A DNA stretch of 8,876 bases from CAYRJA01 sp964424455 (GTDB lineage Bacteria > Bacteroidota > Bacteroidia > Chitinophagales > UBA10324): contig CAYRJA010000116.1 in NCBI GenBank assembly GCA_964424455.1, forward strand, positions 1-8,876. The letters are read 5' to 3'. The notes below the pieces were generated by a model. That model saw nothing but the letters and a program-made list of their open reading frames with translations. It was not told the origin of the DNA and did no database searches. The position numbers and the translations under genes are program-made. Of the stretch, positions 1 to 6,350 are shown piece after piece; position 1 is the first letter of the stretch, and each line of letters starts with the position of its first letter.

Positions 1-18
1 CATTTCTAATGACCGTCA

Positions 19-49
19 TTAGGATTGGTGGTTCTATTGAATAATTTGG
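19..49 (+). promoter_or_regulatory. Weak candidate promoter for the methyltransferase gene
   Basis: TTAG at 19-22 and TAATTTGG at 42-49 are separated by exactly 19 bp. Each differs by one base from the Bacteroidota -33 (TTTG) and -7 (TAnnTTTG) elements. Transcription would begin near 54, giving a leader of about 30 nt before the ATG at 87. The TAA that closes the upstream frame (42-44) overlaps the proposed -7 box. With two mismatches this could be chance. Confidence 0.25.
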
Positions 50-86
50 GATTAATACAGAACAGGGTCATTGGATATTAGCTAAG

Positions 87-812
87 ATGGGAAAACGGGT
101 ACTTCGCCCAGGTGGAAAGGAACTTACTATGAAACTGATTAAGAACATGGACATCCAAAATACAGATGATATTGTGGAGTTTGCTCCCGGACTGGGTTTC
201 ACTGCTTCCATTGCATTAAAAAGTAATCCGAAAACCTATACCGGAGTTGAACTGAACGAAGAGGTTGCTGCCAATCTGAAAAAGACCATTAACACCAACA
301 CCCGCAAAATTGTGATTGGCAACGCTGCCGATTCTAAGTTGGAAGGAAATACCAAGGATAAAGTTTATGGTGAAGCAATGCTGACTATGCACGCCGACCA
401 TGTTAAATCAGATATCATAAGAGAGGCACACAGGATATTAAAGAAGGGTGGGCTGTATGGTATTCACGAATTAGGTTTAGCGCCGGACAACATTGATGAA
501 AGTGTAAAGTCAGAAATTCAGAAATCACTCTCTGTATCTATTAAAGTTAATGCACGTCCGCTGACTCAAAGCGAATGGGTTGAATTGCTAAAGAAGGAAG
601 GATTTTCCATAGTAAAGATTGAAACCAATTCAATGAGTTTATTGGAAACCAAGCGATTGATTGATGACGAAGGTATGATGAGGGCAATAAAAATTTTCTA
701 TAATGTATTAACTCATCCCAAAGACATGAAACGCATACTGGCTATGCGCAGCACTTTCAGAAAATATCAGAACCATCTGAATGCAATAGCTATTGTTGCA
801 AAGAAAGATTAG
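87..812 (+). CDS. Class I SAM-dependent methyltransferase
   Basis: This is a small-molecule-type, Rossmann-fold SAM methyltransferase of 241 aa, probably cytosolic; the substrate is unknown. Motif I is at residues 29-38 (IVEFAPGLGF), where the glycine loop binds SAM. The acidic residue ending strand beta2 is E55 (GVELN) and is expected to hold the ribose. D82 (NAAD) fits the adenine-contacting position, and 113-129 (EAHRILKKGGLYGIHEL) is the usual helix and strand before the C-terminal half. The first residues, KRVLRPGGKELT, resemble a family signature that I recall being preceded by GHWxLAK. The same frame does encode GHWILAK just upstream (69-86), but no ATG, GTG or TTG is in frame there and a TAA lies at 42-44. 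ATG 87 is therefore the only standard start, yet the gene may be 5'-truncated or misread. It ends 42 nt before the convergent thioesterase gene. Confidence 0.85.
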   Translation: MGKRVLRPGGKELTMKLIKNMDIQNTDDIVEFAPGLGFTASIALKSNPKTYTGVELNEEVAANLKKTINTNTRKIVIGNAADSKLEGNTKDKVYGEAMLTMHADHVKSDIIREAHRILKKGGLYGIHELGLAPDNIDESVKSEIQKSLSVSIKVNARPLTQSEWVELLKKEGFSIVKIETNSMSLLETKRLIDDEGMMRAIKIFYNVLTHPKDMKRILAMRSTFRKYQNHLNAIAIVAKKD

Positions 813-854
813 TGAACTGAAATAAAGAAAGCGATTTCCCTTGAAGTGGAATTT

Positions 855-1292
855 TTACATTCCTTTTGCTGCTCTATTGTCAAGAACAATATTTGTCATT
901 CTACTGATACTGGTCAGACGATTTTGTTCATCATAAATTTTTATCTCCCACAGATGAGTTGTCTTTCCAAGATGGACAGGTTTGGCAATGGCATACACAA
1001 AACCCTCTCGTGTTGCCCTAATGTGATTGGTGTTTACTTCTAATCCAACACATGTTTTCTTCTCCAAATCAAGACACAAAAGTGAACCTAAACTGCCGAG
1101 CGACTCTGCCAACACAGCATTAGCTCCACCATGTAATATGCCGTGAGCTTGTTTTGTTTTTTCGTTCACAGGCATTTTTGCCTTAATAAAATCATCACCT
1201 ATTTCCACTATCTCTATCCCGATAAAGTGGGGCATCGAGTTCTTGTGAAATTCATTTGTTGTATTGAGGTCAACCGGCTTGTGCCAAAGCAT
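855..1292 (-). CDS. menI: Hotdog-fold acyl-CoA thioesterase, MenI/YdiI type
   Basis: A 145-aa cytosolic thioesterase of the PaaI/YdiI family. The best-known member, E. coli MenI (YdiI), hydrolyses 1,4-dihydroxy-2-naphthoyl-CoA in menaquinone synthesis. Similarity to my memory of YdiI runs the full length: a W3 start, IGDD at 31-34, MPV at 40-42, then TKQ..G.LHGGA..VLAES. The active-site positions are present: Q48, H54, G55-G56 and the catalytic carboxylate E63, with S64 and S67, followed by VGLEVN.NH (H90) and R92. Length is normal for the family. Menaquinone is the usual Bacteroidota quinone, so the role fits, but no other men gene lies in the window and related enzymes act on benzoyl-, phenylacetyl- or other acyl-CoAs. 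The gene is monocistronic, convergent with the methyltransferase and divergent from the amidohydrolase. The thioesterase assignment is secure; the MenI substrate is inferred. Confidence 0.88.
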   Translation of the reverse strand: MLWHKPVDLNTTNEFHKNSMPHFIGIEIVEIGDDFIKAKMPVNEKTKQAHGILHGGANAVLAESLGSLGSLLCLDLEKKTCVGLEVNTNHIRATREGFVYAIAKPVHLGKTTHLWEIKIYDEQNRLTSISRMTNIVLDNRAAKGM

Positions 1293-1380
1293 GCGCTTAT
1301 AATTTAAGTTATTAAGACTGAGATTTTGCGAAGTAAGATTTTAAACTCTGAAATTGCAACAAAAGTTTGAATCTTCTTTT

Positions 1381-1388
1381 CAAATATA
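1381..1388 (-). promoter_or_regulatory. Candidate -7 box for the thioesterase gene
   Basis: Read on the minus strand this is TATATTTG, a perfect match to the Bacteroidota -7 element TAnnTTTG. No convincing TTTG lies about 19 bp further upstream. Transcription would start near 1376, giving a leader of roughly 80 nt before the ATG at 1292. The short consensus makes chance occurrence in AT-rich DNA plausible. Confidence 0.35.
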
Positions 1389-1458
1389 GTCGTGTTACAG
1401 TTTTATCCCTCAGAAATATAGAATACAAGATTCGCTAAGAAAGACTGAAATGTATTTT

Positions 1459-1466
1459 TATTTTTG
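1459..1466 (+). promoter_or_regulatory. Candidate -7 box for the amidohydrolase gene
   Basis: TATTTTTG is a perfect Bacteroidota -7 element 15 nt upstream of the ATG at 1482. The expected -33 position (about 1436-1439) carries no TTTG. The start site would fall near 1471, leaving a leader of only about 10 nt. The azurin-like gene in this window shows a similarly short box-to-ATG distance. Confidence 0.45.
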
Positions 1467-1481
1467 ACCTAAAGCATTCGT

Positions 1482-3230
1482 ATGAAACAGTATTGGATAT
1501 TATTGATATTATTTACTCTTATAGCTGAGTCCTCTTTAAGTCAGACATTTATTCAGGATGTTACAGTGATTGATGTGGTCAATCAGAAATTAATACCACA
1601 TCAGACAGTTGTGATTAATGATGGTATTATTACCGCTGTTAAGTCAGCAAAGAGTATAAAAATTCCTGCTAAATCAGATGTTATAAATGGGCAAGGAAAG
1701 TATTTAATGCCCGGAATGACTGATGCGCATGTTCACTTTTTTCAGAGCGGCGGTTTATATACAAGACCTGATGCCATCAACCTTAAAAAATATCATCCTT
1801 ACAAAGATGAAATTAACTGGGTTCATAATAACATGGAAGACTTTCTGCACAGATATATGTATTGTGGAATCACTTCCGTAATTGATGTTGGCGCTACATA
1901 CAATTTTTTGAAACTACGCGATTCACTGCAGCAGAAAGAAAATTTGCCTACCGTTTATATGACAGGTCCGTTATTGACAACCTATGTCCCGGATGCATTC
2001 AAGAATTTAGGCGATAATGAACCTTTTAAATTAGTTACAACTGTTGAGGAAGCAAAGAAATTTGTTGAGGAACAACTACCCTATCATCCCGACTTTATAA
2101 AAATATGGTACATAGTTAGACCTGATAGTACTGGAAGCTATGTGTCCGGCGCTTTGAAAAACGAGACTATTATTAAAGCGATAATCGAGGAGTCACATAG
2201 AAACAATCTCAAGGTGGCAGTTCACGCAACACAAAGCATCACTGCACAAACTGCAGTAAAGAACGGCTGTGATTATTTAGTACATTATATTGATGATGAA
2301 GTAGTTTCAGATGACTTCATTAAACTGTTGAAATTAAATAAAGTAACACTTTGCCCCACATTGATAGTTGATGGCGGTTATGCAAAAACTTTTGGTCAAA
2401 AAATGATTTACTCCACTTATGATTTTGAAAACTCAAGCCCTGAACCAATAGGTTCAATCGAGGATTTAAAACACCTGTCTGATACAACTTATATACAAAT
2501 GTATAAGAACAAGTTCAACTCTCCTCAGGTAATTTCAGCATATGGAAAGAGAGATTCAATAAGAAAAATTAATCTCAAAAAAATGTCTGATGCCGGTGTT
2601 ATGATTGCTGCAGGAACTGATGCAGGAAACATCGGTACGCAACACGCCACCTCATTTCTTACTGAATTAAAAGCCATGCACGAAAGTGGAATGAGCAATT
2701 GGCAGACTCTAAAATCAGCAACTATCACTCCGGTTAAAATTTTAAGCAAGGATAAAAGCTACGGAAGTATTGAGCAGGGAAAAGTAGCTGACTTAGTCCT
2801 TTTAAACTCAAATCCTGCTGATGACTTAGACAATCTGAAAAACATAGATTTAGTTTTTAAAAAAGGAAAACAGATAAAAAGAGATTCACTGATAACAATA
2901 ACACCTGAATATCTTTCTCAGCAACAGTTGAATGCCTACAACGCCAGAGATATTGAATCTTTCTTGCACCCCTATTCTGATAGTGTGAAGATTTATATCT
3001 TTCCAGATAAGTTGATGAGTAGTGGAAAGGAATCCATGCGGGAACAGTATGCAGCTATGTTTACGAAATATCCTGAACTGCATTGTGAATTAAAAAACCG
3101 TATCGTAAAGGGCGATTTTGTAATTGACCATGAAAGTGTTACAGGATTAAATCGTCCGGGAAAATTAGAAGCGCTGGCAGTTTATGAAGTAAAGAATGGA
3201 AAAATAATCAAGGTTTACTTCATGAGATAA
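1482..3230 (+). CDS. Exported amidohydrolase with C-terminal NTF2/SnoaL-like domain
   Basis: A 582-aa metal-dependent hydrolase of the amidohydrolase superfamily, in the imidazolonepropionase/Xaa-Pro dipeptidase-like branch (COG1228 type). An N-terminal signal peptide (about 1-20, cleavage near SLS-Q21) sends it to the periplasm or beyond. Strands at 22-78 form the usual composite beta domain. Metal and catalytic residues in order: H83 and H85 (DAHVH), K207 (FIKIW, candidate carboxylated bridging lysine), H248 (VAVHA), H268 (LVHY) and D380 (AAGTDAG). The domain closes with the typical GSIEQGKVADLVLL segment. Residues 476-582 are additional and look like an NTF2-like/SnoaL domain: helix EYLSQQQLNAYNARDIESF, a YSDSVKIY strand, GKESMREQYAAMF, then strands ending at the C-terminus. 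Substrate cannot be read from sequence; relatives cleave peptides, lactams or cyclic amides. The catalytic domain is intact. Monocistronic; it ends 43 nt from the convergent sugar operon. Confidence 0.9.
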   Translation: MKQYWILLILFTLIAESSLSQTFIQDVTVIDVVNQKLIPHQTVVINDGIITAVKSAKSIKIPAKSDVINGQGKYLMPGMTDAHVHFFQSGGLYTRPDAINLKKYHPYKDEINWVHNNMEDFLHRYMYCGITSVIDVGATYNFLKLRDSLQQKENLPTVYMTGPLLTTYVPDAFKNLGDNEPFKLVTTVEEAKKFVEEQLPYHPDFIKIWYIVRPDSTGSYVSGALKNETIIKAIIEESHRNNLKVAVHATQSITAQTAVKNGCDYLVHYIDDEVVSDDFIKLLKLNKVTLCPTLIVDGGYAKTFGQKMIYSTYDFENSSPEPIGSIEDLKHLSDTTYIQMYKNKFNSPQVISAYGKRDSIRKINLKKMSDAGVMIAAGTDAGNIGTQHATSFLTELKAMHESGMSNWQTLKSATITPVKILSKDKSYGSIEQGKVADLVLLNSNPADDLDNLKNIDLVFKKGKQIKRDSLITITPEYLSQQQLNAYNARDIESFLHPYSDSVKIYIFPDKLMSSGKESMREQYAAMFTKYPELHCELKNRIVKGDFVIDHESVTGLNRPGKLEALAVYEVKNGKIIKVYFMR

Positions 3231-3273
3231 TCAAGCGGTTGCAGGTGATTTTCTGAAATAATAGTTGGAAATA

Positions 3274-4575
3274 TTACAGTCCCCAGTAAGTCACGCCTTT
3301 AAACTTGTTACGGAAAATACCTTTTATATCCACTAAGATTCCACCCTTATTTAATCTTGAAAGAAAATAATCCTCTGTAAAATTCAGGTAATCTCTATGG
3401 TTTACTGCAATTATAATAGCATCATACTTTTTTCCGTTCGTGTGTTCTATTAATGAAAAACCGTATTCATGTTTTAATTCTTCAGAATCGGCGTAAGGAT
3501 CTGTTACATCTATACTTACAGAGTACTGCTTCAGTTCGTTGATAATATCAGCTACTTTTGAATTTCTGATATCGCTGACATTTTCTTTAAAAGTAGCACC
3601 CATTACCAGTACCTGTGCCTTGCTTACATCCTTCCCTGCCTGAGTCATTAGCTGAACGGTACGGCGGGCAACATAAGGTCCCATGTCATCATTAATTCTA
3701 CGTCCGCTGAGTATTACTTCGGATTCATAGCCGAGAGAATTAGCTTTGTAAGTGAGATAATAGGGATCAACGCCGATACAATGACCCCCAACAAGACCTG
3801 GAGTAAATCTCAGGAAGTTCCATTTTGTAGCGGCTGCATCCAGCACATCATAAGTATTGATTCCGATTTTATCAAATATGCGTGACAGTTCGTTCATCAG
3901 CGCAATGTTTACATCACGCTGAGTATTTTCAATAATTTTTGCTGCCTCTGCCACTTTAATTGATTGTGCCCTATACACTCCGGCTTTTACCACTATCTCA
4001 TAAACCTTCGCAATGGTTTCCAAAGATTCAGCATCGCAGCCGGAAACCACTTTTGTAATCTTAGTGAGAGTATGTTCTTTATCTCCCGGATTAATTCTTT
4101 CAGGTGAATAGCCTAGTTTGAAATCGGTACCACACTTTAATCCTGAAAGCTTTTCTAAAACTGGAAGGCAATCATCTTCTGTGCAGCCCGGATAAACAGT
4201 GGATTCATACACCACATAATCTCCTTTCTTCAAAACTTTACCTATGGAAGTAGAAGCGCCAAGCACAGGTTTAAGATCAGGAACATTGTGGTCATCCACC
4301 GGAGTGGGAACAGCTACGATATAAAACTTTGCTTTCTTTAAATCTTCCAGATTACTTGTGAAAAGAATATCGCAACCTTCAAACGCTTCTTTTTCTAACT
4401 CATCACTGGGATCTATTCCCCTTTTCATCAACTCAACTCTTGATTGATTAATATCAAAACCAATCACAGAAATATTTCTTGCAAACTCTAATGCTATAGG
4501 AAGTCCAACATAACCTAAGCCAATAACAGCCAGTTTCTCCTCTTTCTTCAATAGCTTCTCGTATAAATTATTCAT
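3274..4575 (-). CDS. tviB: UDP-N-acetylhexosamine 6-dehydrogenase (TviB/WbpO type)
   Basis: NAD-dependent nucleotide-sugar dehydrogenase (433 aa) that oxidises C6 of UDP-GlcNAc or UDP-GalNAc to the uronic acid in two steps; cytosolic. The Rossmann fold opens with GLGYVG (19-24) and D41 binds the NAD ribose. The middle carries ESTVYPGCTEDDC and GYSPERINPGDKEH, both characteristic of the TviB/VipA/WbpO/WbpA group rather than of UDP-glucose 6-dehydrogenase. K213 and N217 (EAAKIIENTQRD) and catalytic C266 in GGHCIGVDPYYLT are all present, and the C-terminal domain has FKENVSDIRNSK. Whether the substrate is the gluco or galacto epimer is not decidable by eye. It is the last gene of a three-gene operon, starting 4 nt after the acetyltransferase stop, so translational coupling is likely. 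The symbol follows the Salmonella Vi-antigen homologue. Confidence 0.9.
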   Translation of the reverse strand: MNNLYEKLLKKEEKLAVIGLGYVGLPIALEFARNISVIGFDINQSRVELMKRGIDPSDELEKEAFEGCDILFTSNLEDLKKAKFYIVAVPTPVDDHNVPDLKPVLGASTSIGKVLKKGDYVVYESTVYPGCTEDDCLPVLEKLSGLKCGTDFKLGYSPERINPGDKEHTLTKITKVVSGCDAESLETIAKVYEIVVKAGVYRAQSIKVAEAAKIIENTQRDVNIALMNELSRIFDKIGINTYDVLDAAATKWNFLRFTPGLVGGHCIGVDPYYLTYKANSLGYESEVILSGRRINDDMGPYVARRTVQLMTQAGKDVSKAQVLVMGATFKENVSDIRNSKVADIINELKQYSVSIDVTDPYADSEELKHEYGFSLIEHTNGKKYDAIIIAVNHRDYLNFTEDYFLSRLNKGGILVDIKGIFRNKFKGVTYWGL

Positions 4576-4579
4576 TGTA

Positions 4580-5167
4580 TTATTTAATTTTCTTTACTTG
4601 ATTATTTATTAACTGATACTGCTCTTTACTTTCAGGACAAACGGCAAAACCCTCTTTATCAAAATTTAAGCGATGCCCATACTCACTCATCCATCCTATT
4701 TGTTTTCCAGGGTTACCTACTATCAATGCATAGGGGGGCACTTCTTTTGTTACAACAGTTCCTGCGCCTATAAACGCATATTCTCCAATATCATGTCCGC
4801 AGACAATAGTGGCATTGGCTCCTATAGAAACCCCTTTCTTAACTAATGTTTTTGTATATTGACCTCTGCGTACTACCCCACTTCTCGGGTTAGTAATATT
4901 TGTAAATACCATAGAAGGTCCGAGGAAAACATCGTCTTCACATATTACGCCTGTGTAAAGCGAAACATTATTCTGTATTTTCACATTATTACCAATCACA
5001 ACATCCGGAGCAACCATCACATTCTGTCCAAGATTACAGTTTTCTCCAAGCACTGCATTGGACATGATGTGGGTAAAATGCCAAACCTTTGTTCCTTTCC
5101 CAATCTTTGCACTATCTTCCACAATTGCCGAAGGATGTACAAAGTAATCTTTCTTATTCTCGCTCAT
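4580..5167 (-). CDS. wbpD: WbpD-type UDP-amino-sugar N-acetyltransferase (left-handed beta-helix)
   Basis: A 195-aa acetyl-CoA-dependent acyltransferase of the hexapeptide-repeat family, normally a cytosolic trimer. WbpD/WlbB homologues acetylate the 3-amino group of UDP-2-acetamido-3-amino-2,3-dideoxyglucuronate, a precursor of di-N-acetylated uronic acids in O-antigens. The sequence follows WbpD almost throughout: HPSAIVEDSAKIG (11-23), KVWHFTHI (27-34), GQNV (47-50), KIQNNVSLY (63-71), the GPSMVFTN..NPRS loop (83-96), LVKKG (108-112), then TIVCG..IGEYAFIGAGTVV and the C-terminal VGNPGKQIGWMSEYG (151-164). About 30 residues follow the helix, containing FAVCPES. The gene lies between the decarboxylase-like SDR (3 nt upstream) and the dehydrogenase (4 nt downstream). 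The WbpB oxidase and WbpE aminotransferase that make the usual substrate are not in the window, so the substrate here is inferred from homology. Confidence 0.88.
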   Translation of the reverse strand: MSENKKDYFVHPSAIVEDSAKIGKGTKVWHFTHIMSNAVLGENCNLGQNVMVAPDVVIGNNVKIQNNVSLYTGVICEDDVFLGPSMVFTNITNPRSGVVRRGQYTKTLVKKGVSIGANATIVCGHDIGEYAFIGAGTVVTKEVPPYALIVGNPGKQIGWMSEYGHRLNFDKEGFAVCPESKEQYQLINNQVKKIK

Positions 5168-5170
5168 TGT

Positions 5171-6115
5171 TTACTTTATATCTAATGCTTTTTTGAAATA
5201 CTCATAAGTAATCTTCAGTCCTTCACTTCGATGAACTTTTGGAGACCATTCTAAAATTTTCTTCGCCCGGGTAATATCGGGTTGGCGCTGCTTAGGGTCA
5301 TCAACTGGAAGTGGCTCGTAAATTACTTTCTGAGTAGTGTTTGTCAGTTTGATAATTTCCTCTGCAAACTGAGAAATAGTTATTTCATCCGGATTGCCAC
5401 AATTTACAGGAAGATGATAATCACTGAAAAGTAGTCTGTAAATTCCTTCTACTAAATCATCCACATAACAGAAGGAACGTGTCTGGCTGCCATCACCATA
5501 TACCGTTAAATCTTTTCCTGTTAATGCCTGATAGAAAAAATTAGGCAACACCCGTCCGTCATTTAATCTCATGCGCGGACCATAAGTGTTGAAGATACGG
5601 ACAATACGTGTTTCCAATCCATGATAAGTATGATATGCCATCGTTATGGATTCCTGAAATCGCTTTGCTTCATCATATACTCCACGCGGACCTATAGGGT
5701 TTACATTTCCCCAGTAATCTTCATTCTGCGGATGAACCAATGGATCTCCATAAACTTCAGATGTAGAAGCGACCAGTATCCTTGCTTTTTTTGCAAGGGC
5801 TAATCCAAGCAGGTTATGAGTGCCGAGTGAACCAACCTTTAATGTCTGAATCGGCATTTTCAGATAATCAACCGGGCTTGCGGGAGAAGCAAAGTGAAGA
5901 ATGTAATGCAGTTCACCTGCTACATGCACAAACTTTGAAACATCATGATGGTGAAACTCAAAATTCTTTAGCGGAAAAAGATGTTCTATGTTTTTCATGT
6001 CACCTGTAATCAGGTTATCCATTCCAATAACATGAAACCCTTCTTTAGTAAACCGGTCGCATAAATGTGAACCGATAAATCCCGCTGCGCCTGTAATTAA
6101 AATTCTCTTAGCCAT
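5171..6115 (-). CDS. uxs: UDP-glucuronate decarboxylase-like SDR (UDP-xylose synthase family)
   Basis: An extended short-chain dehydrogenase (314 aa) of the UXS family. These enzymes bind NAD and convert UDP-glucuronate to UDP-xylose through a 4-keto intermediate. The Rossmann motif is GAAGFIG (9-15) and D33 is the NAD-ribose acidic residue. Family hallmarks follow: HFASPASPVDY (74-84), STSEVYGDP (117-125), YWGNVNPIG (134-142), Y147 and K151 of the YxxxK pair, RIFNTYGPRM (173-182), DGRV..NF, TVYGDG.QTRSF.YVDDLVEG (204-224) and DDPKQRQPDI (272-281). The expected catalytic set is intact: S119, E120, Y147, K151 and R277. It is the first gene of the operon, behind a good promoter. No UDP-glucose dehydrogenase accompanies it. 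Its partner makes HexNAc uronic acids, so a UDP-GlcNAcA substrate is a real alternative. Confidence 0.88.
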   Translation of the reverse strand: MAKRILITGAAGFIGSHLCDRFTKEGFHVIGMDNLITGDMKNIEHLFPLKNFEFHHHDVSKFVHVAGELHYILHFASPASPVDYLKMPIQTLKVGSLGTHNLLGLALAKKARILVASTSEVYGDPLVHPQNEDYWGNVNPIGPRGVYDEAKRFQESITMAYHTYHGLETRIVRIFNTYGPRMRLNDGRVLPNFFYQALTGKDLTVYGDGSQTRSFCYVDDLVEGIYRLLFSDYHLPVNCGNPDEITISQFAEEIIKLTNTTQKVIYEPLPVDDPKQRQPDITRAKKILEWSPKVHRSEGLKITYEYFKKALDIK

Positions 6116-6186
6116 TCTTTATTGCTAATGACGGCTTGGTAGAGAAAGACATCATTATTAATTAATTAAGGAAAATTTTGAGTGTG

Positions 6187-6217
6187 CAAAAATATCATTT
6201 TGTTCATATTTAACAGA
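6187..6217 (-). promoter_or_regulatory. Promoter of the nucleotide-sugar operon
   Basis: On the minus strand, TCTG (plus 6214-6217) and TATTTTTG (plus 6187-6194) are separated by exactly 19 bp. This matches the Bacteroidota -33/-7 pattern TTTG-N19-TAnnTTTG with one mismatch in the -33 element. Transcription should start near 6181, giving a leader of about 65 nt that contains an ATTAATTAATTAA run before the ATG at 6115. It is the only strong candidate upstream of the three sugar genes. Confidence 0.6.
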
Positions 6218-6292
6218 GATTTGAACAAATGAAATTATTTAGGTCTATTCACATCCTGCTATAAAGAAGTGTAGAAATATACAGCAGAGTAC

Positions 6293-6330
6293 AAAAAAAT
6301 AACCCATCATGTCAACCATAATGGGTTATT
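6293..6330 (-). terminator. Intrinsic terminator of the azurin-like gene
   Basis: A perfect 10-bp inverted repeat (AATAACCCAT at 6298-6307, ATGGGTTATT at 6321-6330) encloses a 13-nt loop. On the minus strand it is followed directly by a run of seven T (complement of 6293-6299). It starts 20 nt after the stop codon of the copper-protein gene. The plus strand has no U-tract, so it acts on minus-strand transcripts and insulates the sugar operon downstream. Confidence 0.85.
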
Positions 6331-6350
6331 CCCTTAAATATTTAAAGAGC

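Noticed and set aside
13..22. CCGTCATTAG shared with the minus strand just upstream of the uxs start (6125-6134)
   Set aside because: Many chance 10-base matches are expected in a window of this size, and the flanks do not match.
813..863. Possible terminator between the convergent methyltransferase and thioesterase
   Set aside because: The only stem (GGAAT/ATTCC, 848-863) is 5 bp and runs into the thioesterase coding sequence; too weak to call.
846..1043. Plus-strand open frame antisense to the thioesterase, rich in Cys and His
   Set aside because: It is the complement of a clear MenI-like gene, and its Cys content comes from reverse-complemented codons.
3231..3273. Possible bidirectional terminator between the amidohydrolase and sugar operon
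   Set aside because: Only a 4-bp TAAT/ATTA pairing is found and there is no GC-containing stem or U-tract.
4859..5185. 108-residue open frame antisense to the acetyltransferase
   Set aside because: The opposite strand encodes a full-length WbpD-like protein; this frame is a shadow.
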